Shown piece after piece: positions 24,221 to 36,479 of a stretch of DNA of 64,000 nt. A model generated the notes under the pieces. The model was given only the letters and a program-made list of their open reading frames with translations, was not told the origin of the DNA and ran no database searches. Source of the stretch: Fratercula arctica (taxonomy: Eukaryota; Chordata; Aves; Charadriiformes; Alcidae); assembly GCA_947846985.1 (NCBI GenBank), contig CANTUZ010000012.1, positions 22,592,135 to 22,656,134 on the forward strand, in the 5' to 3' direction. The translations under genes and the position numbers were made by a program. How positions within the stretch are numbered: the stretch's first letter is position 1; every line of letters starts with the position of its first letter.

Positions 24221-24807
24221 CTGCTGCAGGTCATCTAGAATCCAGTTTTGTAAGAGCTGAAAATAACCAGCAAAATTGGTAAACGTTAATAGGACTGTAA
24301 ATTCTGTGCTCCCTGCTCTATCATCAGCATCCATTTCTTGCATGGCTTCCAACAAGGAAAGGAATGAAAGAATAGGGAGAAGATAAGTAAGAGAAAAATA
24401 GAAAGGTATTTTAAGCTTTAAAGTATCTCAGTAGGAAGAGAGCAAGTCTTGTGAGCAGAACCTTTCCTGTTCGCTTATGGCCAAAATGTTATACCACCCC
24501 CAACAAACCCATATGTGAGTTGAATAATAGGCTTTGATTAATATAATCTTAGACTAGACACTTCTGCAGGACAGTGTTATTAAAATTTTTAATATTGTTC
24601 ACATTAAGCCTAGCTCTGCCTACATATACGTGCAGGCAGACACTATCGCATGATCCAAAGAGCCTTTAGAGTAACACATTAAGTAATACACAAAGACAAA
24701 GGGAGAGGGACAATTAAAGTGCAGTCTACTAATGGAATGTATAGTCCTATGTTTGAAAAATGCCTATGTAAGTTTACGTTCTAAAAAATGATTGGAGAAG
24801 TCTGATG

Positions 24808-24850
24808 GCAGCTAGATCCAATGGGAGTTTTACCACTGACTTTAAGCCTC
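24808..24850. repeat. possible ancient repeat motif (CAATGGGAGTTTT type)
   Basis: The string CAATGGGAGTTTTACCACTG followed by ACTTTAAGCC resembles the CAATGGGAGTTTTGCCATTGACTTCAATGGG-type motif that is abundant in turtle and crocodilian genomes. Only this block is visible, so the family assignment is tentative. Confidence 0.3.
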
Positions 24851-25464
24851 ATGGAGGCTTAAAAGTAGTATACAGGAAAAAGGATGCTAGTTTGCACATG
24901 CAGAGTGTAACTTTTTCATCGTTAGTATGGTGGTTAGCACTGTAGGAGGTATCATTACATACTAGGAGTTTTTTATAACTTTCAAAATTCTTTCTCTGTC
25001 TCTGTTTTATGAATGGCGCTATTTACTCCTCCAGGAGTTAGGGAGAGCTGGGGCGGGAGGTGGGGAAGAGAGGGCACATTTCAGGTCTGAGCAGCAAACA
25101 CTCAGCCCTGGCATTTTGAGGTTCTGTGTGGGTCAGGTTCCATGTGGCTACTTTAATACTCTTTACAGGTAATGGGTACTACAAATTTAGCTCATCTCCA
25201 GTGGTTGGCACTCAGAAGTGAGAAGAGCTGCTTTTGGGTAGCCCAGTGAAGGAAAAGATCTAAAATATTTGCTAACAGACAGGCATTGTGTGTCTCACCA
25301 AGAACGCTAGTACACAGTACATTCTGCCAAAGTTAGTACTGATACCATCAATGATATTTGTCTCACTCTTCCTAGTCGTAATTCCTACAGAACTTTGAAC
25401 ATAGCCTTTTCAGTATTTTTCATTCTTTTAAGGACCCCTCCCACCCTGTCTTTTCCACTACTTT

Positions 25465-25488
25465 AAAGGAAGGAAAAGGAAAAGGAAA
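25465..25488. repeat. purine-rich (AAAGG) short tandem repeat
   Basis: Four units of the form AAGGA/AAAAGGA in a purine-only tract. Simple sequence only. Confidence 0.75.
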
Positions 25489-27152
25489 CCTGCTTGCAGT
25501 AAGTTGCTTTCTAAAACCCTGAGGATTTCATTCTCTAATTGATGAGCCTTACAGAAACACATGGCATTAAATCAAGATATATAATCAACTCCATACTTCT
25601 GAAGTAGTGGGAACTAGTGAAAACAATAAAAATAGAGAGATAAATAAGTTCCTTTAAGCAAAGCTCAGCATAATCTTTCTGGTTAGTCTTGCCTCTAAGA
25701 AAGACTCATTTAGATTTTAGCTGTTAATCAGGAAGATATATCATGGGATTTTTTTTTTAAGTATCCCATGACATTTATTTTTCCTGAAAAGAGTGGACTA
25801 CAGTGAACCTTCTATTTCTGTTTCATCAGTTCCTGGACCCACGTTTGTTCTAATAAAAAGTATAAGGCTGCCAACTCAAATATCAGTGTGGTGAAACAGA
25901 CTTCCATTAAATGCACAAAACCCAACTTCCACACATAGAAATAAAGGAACTGAATGGGACTAATGATACCCTAAATAGCAAGGTACTCCTGCTTTCTTCA
26001 GAGTCACAAGCCATCAGCAGTTCAAACTCGGTACTAAAAGGGAGACTCGCAGAAAAACTGAAAGGGAACTCCAAGGTGTGACAATGATGGAAAGATCTTG
26101 AGGATTTCTTGTGGTAAAGCAAGACCAAAGCTGCCAAAAGAGCTATTCAGGTCATTCTAAAGCCCTTTGCGTTACGCAGTATCATAGTTATTAAATTCAA
26201 TTCTATAACAAAAAAACTCCAAAAATAAAAAGGTAGTATAACACCATTCTTTGCCTCACATACCTCTGCAAGTGCTTCCAGCCTTTTCAGTCAGACTTGT
26301 TTCAAGGACAGCTGACCACCAAGTAGTCCTTCCCTGTGCCAATAAGCCCTGTTTCTCTGCCAGTATGGGTGGAGCTCCTGTGTAAAGCAGTCTTCTCCCT
26401 GTGGGAGACTGTACCAGTCTTTGTGAGGGTGGCATGACTGACCCACTTTCTCTTGAAAGCACCTCAGCACAAGTCCTGTGAGCACATTCCAGGGCTCCCT
26501 TGTTCCCTGTTCACCCAAAAAGCAATTCCTTGGCAGCTTCCCCCTGTGCTTCCCCCTGCCTGCACTGACTGTCTCTCTCAGGGGCTGCTTCTGTCTATGC
26601 TGCTGCTAAGCCTAGTGATGGGGAGGCAGCTGTCAATAATGCGGAAAGAAACCTACAGTGTGATTTTCAGCTTTTATGTGTCCAAGAAATTAGGCAAGAA
26701 GCTTGATACATTTTTCCAGTAATGGCAAAGTATGCTGGGAAGGTCTGAAGGAATACAAGATCAAATATAATAATTGTCCAGATGTTCAGCAAGAGTAACG
26801 TAAGCACCACTGACGATGTTGCTGGTATCCTCTCAACAACAAAACTAGCTGCTGAGAATTTGCAGCTTAGGCCTAGCAATATTCTAACCAGTACCATCAG
26901 GCATGAGGTAGGGCAGTATGCCCATCCCATGCTTACTGAAAAGTAATTTCTTTACATAGCAATGAGCATGAATGAACAACTCTGCCCCAGCGATTTTGCG
27001 TAAAAGAATCAAAAAAGGCCATGTACATGTATGCTGTGAGAGAAGAGGAAATGAAAGATGGAAATAGGAAAAAGTAAGTTATAGAAGTTTTGCTTCCCTT
27101 CAGAAATTCTTCTTAGTGGCTACAGTCCACTTTGGCTTGAGCATCTCAGTGA

Positions 27153-27252
27153 AATCATAGAATCATAGAATGGTTTGGATTGGAAGGGACCTTAAAGATC
27201 ATCTAGTTCCACTCCCCTGCCATGGGCAGGGACACCTCCCACTGGACCAGGT
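27153..27252 (-). mobile_element. CR1 LINE, short 3' end
   Basis: The plus strand begins with the reverse complement of the CR1 tail (AATCATAGAATCATAGAATG), followed by TTGGAAGGGACCTTAAAGAT, CATCTAGTTCCA, CCCTGCCATGGGCAGGGACA and CCTCCCACTGGACCAGGTT. This is about 100 bp of 3' UTR and ORF2 end, severely 5'-truncated, oriented minus. Similarity to the consensus is high, so it is a fairly young insertion, close in type to the 3' end of the copy at 6527. Confidence 0.95.
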
Positions 27253-30200
27253 TATAAATAGTTATGTTGTAAAACCAAGATGGACTTAAAATGGAAAAAT
27301 AGCCTCCACCATGTTAAGTACAAAAATGCTCCTAATTCCTGTAGGTTACACAAGGTAATGGCTTCTCATCTGAGTCACATGAACTGTCTCAAATTTTCTC
27401 TTTAACTATTCCTTGATCACTTTACCTATGAACTTGACTTTTTCCTGAGGAGAAAGGGGAATTCTGTTAATGACTTGGACCAGAAAAACGAAGAGGTAGA
27501 CCTTCATTTTGTTGAAGAGAAAACTTCATACTCAAGATGGAAAGGCAGGTTGGCCATAGTGTTAAAATGACTTTTCTTGTTTTTCACCTTTCTTTACACT
27601 CGAGAAAATGTGTTTCTTCACTGATTCTCACAAAAAACATTAAACAAGATTCTGTTGCGTGGCAGTAAATTGGATTTTTTATGGGAGAAAAGCTATGAAA
27701 CACTAGTCTTCATTATGGTACAAAGACAGAAAGTGAAGGAAACACCAAACAAGTTTCCCCTTGCAATACTAGGAAATAGCTGTTTCAAAATAAACATTGA
27801 ATAAAACCAAGGCAACTTTCCTCTGCCTGGATGCGTTCAGTCAGAGGCATGTCTGAAATATTGGTCTCTTACTTACTAGTCAGTCATTATTTAGCTTGTC
27901 TCAAGCATGTATATTGCCCCCTTGCTGGTACTTTCACTTATCAAATGACCTGGTTGATTTACCCAGATTTGCTTTCAGAAAGTAGTTCAAATTTGACCTC
28001 TTTAATGACTTGCAATATTCAAGTGACTTTCAAGTTCTCCTAAAAAAGCAATAATATTCCCTATAACATGCTGTAGGCAGTTATGAATTTTACCTCCTAT
28101 CTCTCAAACCATCTGGGAGGCTTCTGTCATTTCGCAGAACTGAGAGCCCTTCTGTCCCTTTAGAATATTGTATTTGGATGTTTGGAGTAAGGGGGATCTG
28201 CAAATCCAATCTTTTTATGCTCTGAGTGCATTGTGTTACCAATGCACAGGTAGTACTCATAGCATGCCAGTCCTATGTTTTCTGAATATACTTCTGAATG
28301 TTTTCTAATGAATTCAGTAACGCTGTTATAACCAGTCAACTGGAATTACTGTGATATGCTTGTCTTTCTGAAGTAAGGCCACTAAAGAACATTTCAAAAG
28401 CCTGAATTCAAGTATGACTTACAAGTGTTTTCCATACACGATACTATATCCTGGCAGTGGCTTCCTTCAATTTGTACTTTCTCAAAGCGAAGTTCTGGCT
28501 AAAGGAAGCATAAAAGCCACTGCTCCAAAGCATGTGAGACAACTTGGAGACCTTTGTCCTCAGCTCTGTGGTCTGTGTAGCTCACGCTTGAAAAAAATTG
28601 AGAAAGAAGTTGTAGCATGAGGTGAAAGACAAACTGATTTGTGCTTCACAGGGGTCTCCTGAGCTGTGGGTCTAGGTTACCTTTTTCTGTCACTAACCAG
28701 TTTTGCCAGCGCTTCCATGATAGACTCTCTCTTCCTTTTTTAAAATGCTAACAGGCTCCTTGTGGATGGGATCAAATAACTGCCCTGTTCCCTTCACCTG
28801 TGAAATTTCAGAGACGACTTGAAAAGGGCCATTGTTTCCCAGGAATGCCAGGCCTAGTCCAGGAAAGAAAGTCTTCATTTCAGCAGGAATTTGGAGTCTG
28901 CTTGAGAAGGCCTTGCAGTTAGTAGGTGAAAGCTATGGCACATTCATTACACATCTGAACATTTATAGTGACTGGGCCTCACCCTTTCTGGGTTCTTTTG
29001 CTTACCCCTGCTGAGTGGGTGGGAAGGAGAAGGAAGGCTTCACCACTAAAACCATTGGGTTTGAACTATGATTAGCCCTCCACACACAGGTTTCTCTGTT
29101 CTTGGCTCTATCCTAAGCATTTATAGCACTTGTGTGCTTTCATGTGAATAAGCCTGTATGTTTAATGAGCATTTTGAAAAAACATTTCCAATAGAATATA
29201 GTTGTACTTGAATACAAGGAAAAGATACAGCGAGTGTATTTAGATTCATACAGGTGTTGACTGCTTCCCCAGATTAAAAGTCACTTCTAGGGTAAATAGA
29301 GAATAGAAGCTGTGAGAATACTCTGGTGTTTGAAAAACCATTTGAAATCCAAGCACATAGGCAAACCACTTTTACAAGAATATACTGGGACTGGACAACG
29401 GTTTTACTATCTAAGAGTCCTACTTGTTAAATTTCTGGGATATTTTCTACAGAATGAGATGAGAATGTTGCCAGGATGGACTGATGATGCTAATAAGGTG
29501 TATAACTTTTCGTAATCCTTATTAGGAGTATTTGATCTACTGTGATGAAATCTTCAATGCATTGCACAGTAGATGCAGAACATGCAAATAGGAAACACAA
29601 AGTAATGATGAATAATATTAGTAAATTTGTAACCAGATGGGTAAGGGGAAGATGGGAGATGTCTTCAAAGGGTTTTTCAACCTGTTTTTCAAAGGAAGGA
29701 GGAATCTGACCTGAATATGAACTGATGATAATAAGTACTGTGCTCAGTGAGCTGAAGCGCTGGAAATTTTGGGTTTTGTACAAATACATTTTTTCTTTGT
29801 TTTGGTTTCAGACCTCATTTAATCTCCAAAAGGTAACACTATATTGACATTAAATATTCAGATTATAATAAACTTGCTGTGACTGTTTTCTGAAAGTATG
29901 GACCAGAATGTAATAAGAAAGCTAATAAATAATGTAACTTAGAAAGCTCAGGAGTATAATTTATGACATTTTGGATTTTATTTCTTTTCTTTTTAAAGAT
30001 GTTTCCTATGATCTATCGCAAAAAAAAAGTTGTAGCACTGTGTGTCCTTAGACCCCGGTATAGATGGCACACAAAAGGAAGCTTGTCCTTTTGGGACCTG
30101 GCTCTGAATCAATTACAGACGACAGAGAAATACTCTTTTGTGGCTGCTAAAGTTCAGGAATGAATTCTGGCAGGCTTAGCCAATTCCCTAATGCAGCATC

Positions 30201-32323
30201 CACGTTACCAACATCAAATTGGCAGCTTTTGCCTGTCCCAATGGGGACAGGGTAATGAATGGATTTAGTTAAGGTGTCCTGACTCACCTACAAAGTGCCT
30301 GGTATATGCACCAAGGCTCTCCTGTATAACTTCCAAAAAGCTGTCATTCAAAGAAAAATTAAGTTTAGAAGGTTTGCTGGCTAGCACTAGTACAGCACAC
30401 GACCGGATTTCGGTCTGCCCTGAGTGCCCTAGAAAAAGCTACTGTTCATTTTCCTTTTAACTGGTAGACTCTAAGGCACTATAAGAGAAGTATGTTTGTC
30501 GTAATTTATGATTTTTCACTACATTTCTAAGGAAGATAATTTCTTTATGATCTTCTCACTTTCCTTCTTTTTTTCACCATGCCTTCAAAATAATTTACAC
30601 TGTGACAAAAGACTGATTGACCTAATGATAATTTTAAGTGACTTTCCTTGGAACAAGCCACTGTCATTCTTGAGTCCCCAGGCAGTGTGTTTATGAATTT
30701 CCAGAGAGTGATACAAATATACTTTTCTGTGAGGCTCGTACCCCTACGTGACTATGCAGTGAAGATTGACAATGGATCCAAAAGTTAATAAATCAGAAAG
30801 CCCAATGAAATCCAGATTCTACAGGTACGATCTGCCTGTTCTTTTATTTTCTTTCCACAAGTATCTCTCAATCTCTATTTACTTTTTTTTTTTTAATAAG
30901 GCCTATTCTTAAAATTTGATTACATGTATTTTTAATGCAAACACAAAGAAATAGGGAAAAATTTTAACTCTGTTTTTATTTCAGTTTTTTCGTCCTCATT
31001 CATGTCCCTAAAATCCATGCCGATGTTCAGGGGGGAAAAAGCAAATAAAACAATAGTAAGAATTTGTTCTTATACACACTTTTCTGTTTAACCTTACCTT
31101 TTCCTTCATTGAGAAAAACGAAAGAGAATAAAATAACCCAGGTTAAGTTCAAGTTTCCTTGTTTATTCTGGTTGCTTCAGCAAAGATCGGTAACATTCAT
31201 TGACTCTGCACAGGTGATCAAGTGCAATAGAAAGATAAAAAAATAAACTGATTTGACTCACTGAAATGATCTATTTGACTGTTTCTTAGAATATGAAATT
31301 TAACTCTGACTTTTTGAAGGGCTTGTGTCAGACAGAAATTAATTCTCATCTTCACAGTACTGTAAATCAGGTTATATTTCACTACACAAAATTGCATTGG
31401 ACTGGTGTCTAATGTGTTAGGAACTGAGCCCATGTGCACAATTATAAATATATATATGTATGTATGTACAGTTTCTATATGGTTTGTTTGCTTTTTCAGT
31501 ACTTTCATATTAGTGATTGATTTGCTGCCATGCGTAAGTCCCCCAAGGAATGACATTAGAGAATGATTTAAAATAGTTGCAGAACCTCCCAAGCAGAACA
31601 CGTTATAAATGTTAAATGCATAGAGAGATATCACCCATTTTTCACCCTGGCTGTGATAAGCAATATGGAAAAAAACAGAGAGAAAAAAGTCTCAATAACA
31701 AAATCCACATTGAGAAGTTAGGCACTTTGAACTTTCCCATCACCTTACCAGTGTTTCCCCACAGGCTGTCTAAAAGACAACTCAGCAATGTCTGAATGGA
31801 ACTGCACACAATAGCTCCTTCACAAGTAGGTCTTTAATTGATTACGGCTGTGTTTATAGAAGCAGAAGAGAATTTACTCAAAATGACAGATTGCCTTTAG
31901 TGTTAAAATAGTTTAGTAATGTTAATGGTAAAGGAGGTCCCTGCTACCTCCTCTTCAGCTGCATGAAGTCCTAAAGATGAGTTCTTTGTTACTTCAGCCT
32001 CCAATTGCTTTTTTCTTTCCCTCCTCCCCTCCCCGCTTTTTTTGTTCTTTCAAAGTAGTCATATTCCTAACCTCACGCATTGCATGAGCTCTGCAAATTT
32101 ACATAGAGAAGAGCAACTGACTGACTCTTGCAAAGTTAAAATCCTCCAAAATTGCAGATTCAAATTTTAAATATGAGAAAGTAGAAGAATAAACAATACA
32201 AACCTACAAGAATTCATCCTTGCTGCACCCCTGCCTGTGTCAATTTGCTCAGATAATCACAAAGGCAGTGTTTGAGAGTACAGTCAAAAGGTTAATCCAA
32301 ATCAAGTCGTGGGAGTAAATTCC
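27253..32323. other. unique AT-rich DNA, no gene recognised
   Basis: No supported exon or RNA gene. The 138-codon open frame on the minus strand at 31218-31634 has a random composition and overlaps a TA/TGTA microsatellite. A T12 run lies at 30883-30894. Confidence 0.65.
31446..31470. repeat. TA / TGTA microsatellite
   Basis: A short (TA)n block passing into (TGTA)n. It may be polymorphic. Confidence 0.8.
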
Positions 32324-32343
32324 TTTTTTTTTTTTTCCCCCCC
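32324..32343. repeat. T13-C7 homopyrimidine tract next to CpG island
   Basis: Thirteen T (32324-32336) run directly into seven C (32337-32343), about 50 bp before the GC-rich island. Such homopurine-homopyrimidine tracts can be nuclease-sensitive or adopt non-B structure. No specific role can be read from the sequence. Confidence 0.9.
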
Positions 32344-32394
32344 TCTATTTATATTAAAATAAACTCCCACCTAACGAGTTAATGGTGCAGTGGG

Positions 32395-32575
32395 TGGAGG
32401 TGGCTGTGAGCCCCTGGAGCCCCCGCGGGTTCCGGGCTGCGGGATGGGAATCTCTTGGCCGCCCGTCAGCGGGGGGACTCGCAGCGCGGGGACCAGCCCC
32501 CGGCCCCGCCCGCCGCGGCCGCGCAGCCCCGCGTTAACCCTCTCTCCCTGCCCTCTGCGGGTACCTCGCATTTCC
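32395..32575. promoter_or_regulatory. isolated CpG island, candidate promoter
   Basis: This is the only CpG-dense stretch in the window. It is very GC-rich, with two SacII-type CCGCGG sites (one at 32423-32428), a NotI-type GCGGCCGC at 32515-32522, and a GC box (GGCCCCGCCC, 32502-32511) that would bind Sp1-class factors in the minus orientation. CpG is depleted everywhere else, so its retention here implies a germline-unmethylated region, usually a promoter. There is no TATA box or initiator that decides the direction. An open frame runs through it on each strand (plus 32390-32629, minus 32371-32571), but high GC by itself produces such frames. It could be the start of an unannotated transcript, an alternative promoter of a large gene, or an orphan island. 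Confidence 0.65.
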
Positions 32576-33035
32576 CTGTTAACAGTGACCTCTAATGGCT
32601 ACGTGCTTGAATATCACGGGCTTTTTTAACTAGGAAGAGAGGACATCGCGTTTGCCCAAAGGAAAAGATTGTGGGGCTTATGTAACGCAGGGTTTAGCTT
32701 CAAGACAGAAGTTTAGTTTCAGAACTGCAAAACTGTTTAAAGCCTTATCACAACTTCCAAGCCTAGAGAAAGATGTCATCTTTGCTTCTCTGATATTTTA
32801 AAAAACATTCTAAATTAAAAAAAACAACAAACAAAACTGGTATTTTAAAAGCCCATTTAACTAGGATTTTTTAACTTCTAGGGTCTCAGATTAATTTTTT
32901 TGAGAATGATACTGCTGCTGAACCATGGAGTTCATGTGCCTGGTTTCTTCCATAAAGTGGAGATAAAAATTTAAACCAGTGTTTCTTTTGCTTCTGATGC
33001 AGCTGAATTAGTTGATGCTTGAAGCAAGCCCATAC

Positions 33036-33060
33036 AAAAAAAAAAAAAAAAAAAAAAAAA
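33036..33060 (+). repeat. A25 homopolymer
   Basis: Twenty-five uninterrupted A. This is the longest homopolymer in the window. No transcript-like or SINE-like sequence that I recognise lies upstream, so I treat it as a simple repeat and not as a retrotransposed poly(A) tail. Confidence 0.95.
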
Positions 33061-34804
33061 CCATTAGAGATGATGCTCTGCAGTTACTATTTATTTGGAA
33101 GGCATTGTTAATGCTGTCTCATCTGACACTGCTTTAATACAAAAGATACTTAAAATGGATTCTTTCTTTCACCTCTATGATTTTCAGTGTCAAGAGACAG
33201 CCGTCATAAGTAAATGATGGCATTCAAGAAACACAGGCATGAATAAATCAGGTGGATATGATCAATATCAAAATAACCTACAGAAGACTCCAGGGGTATG
33301 AATATCCCTGCCAAGTATCTTCTAAGCTATGATTGCGCTGAATGCCTTTTGATTGGAAAACATCTTCTTGTGATGCTTTTTAGTGAGATTTGTCTTTTCC
33401 AGACTCTGAGGCTTGACTTACCACTGGATGATTCATCATGCTGCCTGATTATACTGTCGTGCTGAAATGCTACTGTCATGCTACTAGCACAATTTAACAA
33501 CCTTCTAGAAAATAGCAGTATCTCCATTGTAAGAACACCAATAAAGAACCCATTCCCAAAATTAGCAGAGAGAAGAAAGGGGTGGGGACACAGGGACAGG
33601 ATGTTCTTTCTCTTGTTACAATGCAAATTCAGAGGAAATCTTGTATCTGTTAAATCATTCTGGTTTTACAGAAACTAAGAAAAAAAGAGTTTGGGCAGAT
33701 ATTAACAATGACTTTTTCAGTATTACTTTTAGTTTTCAAGAATTGGCTCAAGTATTTATGAAAGTGTTTCTACTTCTTATTAACTAGAGCTTTAAAAAAC
33801 CTGAATATCTGAAAAGTTATTCATTCACATTTCACGACAAGTTCTCTTTGACTGTGCTCTCATCCATTCTGCATCTACTTTCTGTAACAGAAGATGAGTT
33901 TTCTTGGTATTTATGGAAGCAGTTGACTTGAAGTGAGTATTAGAAAATACCTGCATCAGCCAAAAGTCTTCACACGAAGGATTTGAAAGGAAACTTACCA
34001 TCAATTCAAGGTCTAATGACAGATGTACTCATTCCTACTAAATGGATCTTACTTTACTGGAGAATGTGATGATAAATAGGAAAGGGGGAAAATACATTGG
34101 GAAAACTACATAAAGACAAAGAAGGCAGCAGCAGGCCAAAGTCTCTTCAGTCTGTGCCTATCCAGCACTTGGGATGAAGGTGTTCTGAGAAGGATGGAGC
34201 GCTTGTCACTGCTTGTCACCGCAACAGGAGGTGTGGCTGCTTTTGCCAGGACAACCTGCCCTGATGAGATCAAGCCTTGCATGAGCTGCCAGCCTAAGTT
34301 GCATGAGAAAGCAATTTGCAACTATGAAGTAAATGTTGTCAGTGACATAATAAATAATTCATGAACAATACTCTAGTCTCCTTAAGCTCCCTTTATATTC
34401 AGAGGAAAACAAGGTTACCCAGAAAGGTCAAATGAGGAAGCATTGCTTACTAAGCTTATAGTAAGGCTGTAAAATGAATATAGGTTTCAGCTCACTTCTC
34501 AACTCTGTGATTAATGCACCACGAGAGCAACGTGTGGCTATAACGCCTTCCTACCCCTTTAACTGCAGCGTCAAGAAAGCAAATGGGAACAGCCCCTGTA
34601 CAACCCCGGATTCACATGACTGTTCCAAGACTGCTCAAGAATGGGACCTTATTTGTGTCTTTCACCCTCCATTAATTCAGCTGAACCTTGTGCAACAAGT
34701 TCATGCTTCCTAGCTCACTTCTGAGACAGTGTTTGCATATTTTTTCTGAAGACTCAACAAATAATAGAACTACTTATATGAACCTGGAATGCTGAAAAGA
34801 TGTC

Positions 34805-34819
34805 TTTTTTTTTTTTTTT
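34805..34819. repeat. T15 homopolymer
   Basis: Fifteen uninterrupted T with no associated element visible. Confidence 0.95.
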
Positions 34820-36479
34820 AAACATTTCCAGTTGCCACTTTTGGAAAATACAGATCACCTCACGCTGATAAAAACATGGACATATTCAATATATGCTGGA
34901 AGGCCAAACCCAAACATTAACAATCAAGCAATAGTCTTACTGCAAGAGTACATATTCATGCAAGAAATTTGTGACAGAAACAATACATCTTGTGCAAACT
35001 CTAAATACATGCTCCTTCTTTAAGGCACAGGAAATGTCAAAGTTGTCAGTTCCCTGTGCAAAGACATTCAGAAATTGAAAAATAACTACATGCAACATTT
35101 GCTTTTGCAAATGTACATCCCATTCTGGAGTCAACCCACAAAAAGTGGGATTAACCCTCCAGTCATCAATACAGTACATCTTGGTAGACTGGAAAAACCA
35201 GTAAGTGAAATGTATATGTGAATTTATGAGCTTGCTCCCGAGTGTGTGAGGTAGTTCCATTAAGATCAGTTTGGCTAATGATGAATTACTTTAACTGAGT
35301 TTCTGTCTCTGAACAAATAAACTTGCCTTTGCTATACATTCGCTTATGATCAGAGTAGTTAATAGCCCAGAAAAGCATCTGGCTTTTGTTTTTTAAACAG
35401 TGAAAAAGTTAATAAATTCTTGTGCCCAGCATATAACTAACCTATGAAATTGACTGGCACAGGCTACTATTCTGACGGATGCAAGAGCTGATTAAAAATC
35501 AAGCTCTTGCAGTAGCAGTAGCTAGGACAAAACTTATAAGATCTGTCACTCATGAGGCTTTAAGGAATATATTTCTTCCCTTGCACAGAGACAGGAGTGT
35601 TTATACAGCATTATACAATCTAGTGCTTCCTACTTTTCCTTAAAAACCTGTCATTAGCTGGATACAAAGTATCGAGCAAGATGGAACAGTTAGTCTGCTC
35701 TTGTTAGACATTTCTTACACTCTTTTGCCCTTAGAAAAGACTCTGTAAGTGGAGTCAAAGAAGCATTGATGAGTTGCCTGGGGGCTGTTTTAAAATGCAA
35801 TGAAACTCTTATGAGTGCTTCAAATTATTTCAGTGGATGCTAGATCATACAAAAGCTACGACTGTATTTAGAAAATTAATCCTTACTTTTATTCAATTTA
35901 TTTAGTACAGTATCTTCTGTAGAGCTGACGCGGTGTACCTGTAGTATACCAGCTGGTGGGATTTTTCTGAAACACTCATTTTGTTATATTAAACATATCA
36001 AAGGCAGTAAACCTTAACATAGACAAAAATCTCATAATTTGTAAAATCAGTTTATTATATCTTATTCAAGTAAAATAAATAGCATCTGTTAGACATATAT
36101 CACAAATACCTGGTATATGAGATATATATTTAAATATCTAATTTAAATTAATTTACTATATTGTATTTATTGAATTGAAAAGCATTTCCAAAAGAAGTTC
36201 AAAACAATAGTAAAAGACTCTTCAAATGTATGAAAGCAGTAAGTCAGGTAGAAAACCTAGCTTGATGGCAAAGGTGTTAAGGCACTTTCCAGGATGACAA
36301 AGGCATAAGAGAAAATCTCTGTGAATTCTTTGTGTTGCTCTGCTCCTGGACGTGCTGGAGAGATTCCCATAGCTTTTTTTTGCAATCAGATCACTTTGAA
36401 GTAAATAATATGAGAGCAAATATGTAAGTTAGATGTTGATAGGTAACCAGTACTGAATGGCACTCATGTTGGAGTGTTG

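Larger units (their letters stand above)
24221..27152. other. unique DNA with a GC-richer patch at 26250-26660
   Basis: No identifiable gene. The 26250-26660 region is richer in GC and has overlapping open frames on the minus strand (26256-26462 and 26291-26518), none recognisable. A purine-rich AAGGA tract lies at 25465-25488. A possible ancient repeat motif lies at 24808-24850. Confidence 0.6.
32576..36479. other. unique AT-rich DNA, no gene recognised
   Basis: The flank of the CpG island quickly returns to AT-rich sequence. No exon beginning near the island can be defined; GTACCT at about 32561 could act as a weak donor for plus-strand transcription. The open frame on the minus strand at 34106-34321 is not recognisable. 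The 36095-36180 stretch is almost pure AT. Confidence 0.6.

Noticed and set aside
31218..31634. 138-codon minus-strand open frame
   Set aside because: Random-looking composition, overlaps a TA/TGTA microsatellite, no splice signals or similarity that I can see.
32371..32629. Open frames on both strands through the CpG island
   Set aside because: High GC removes stop codons. The plus frame starts at GTG and is proline/arginine-rich without any known domain.
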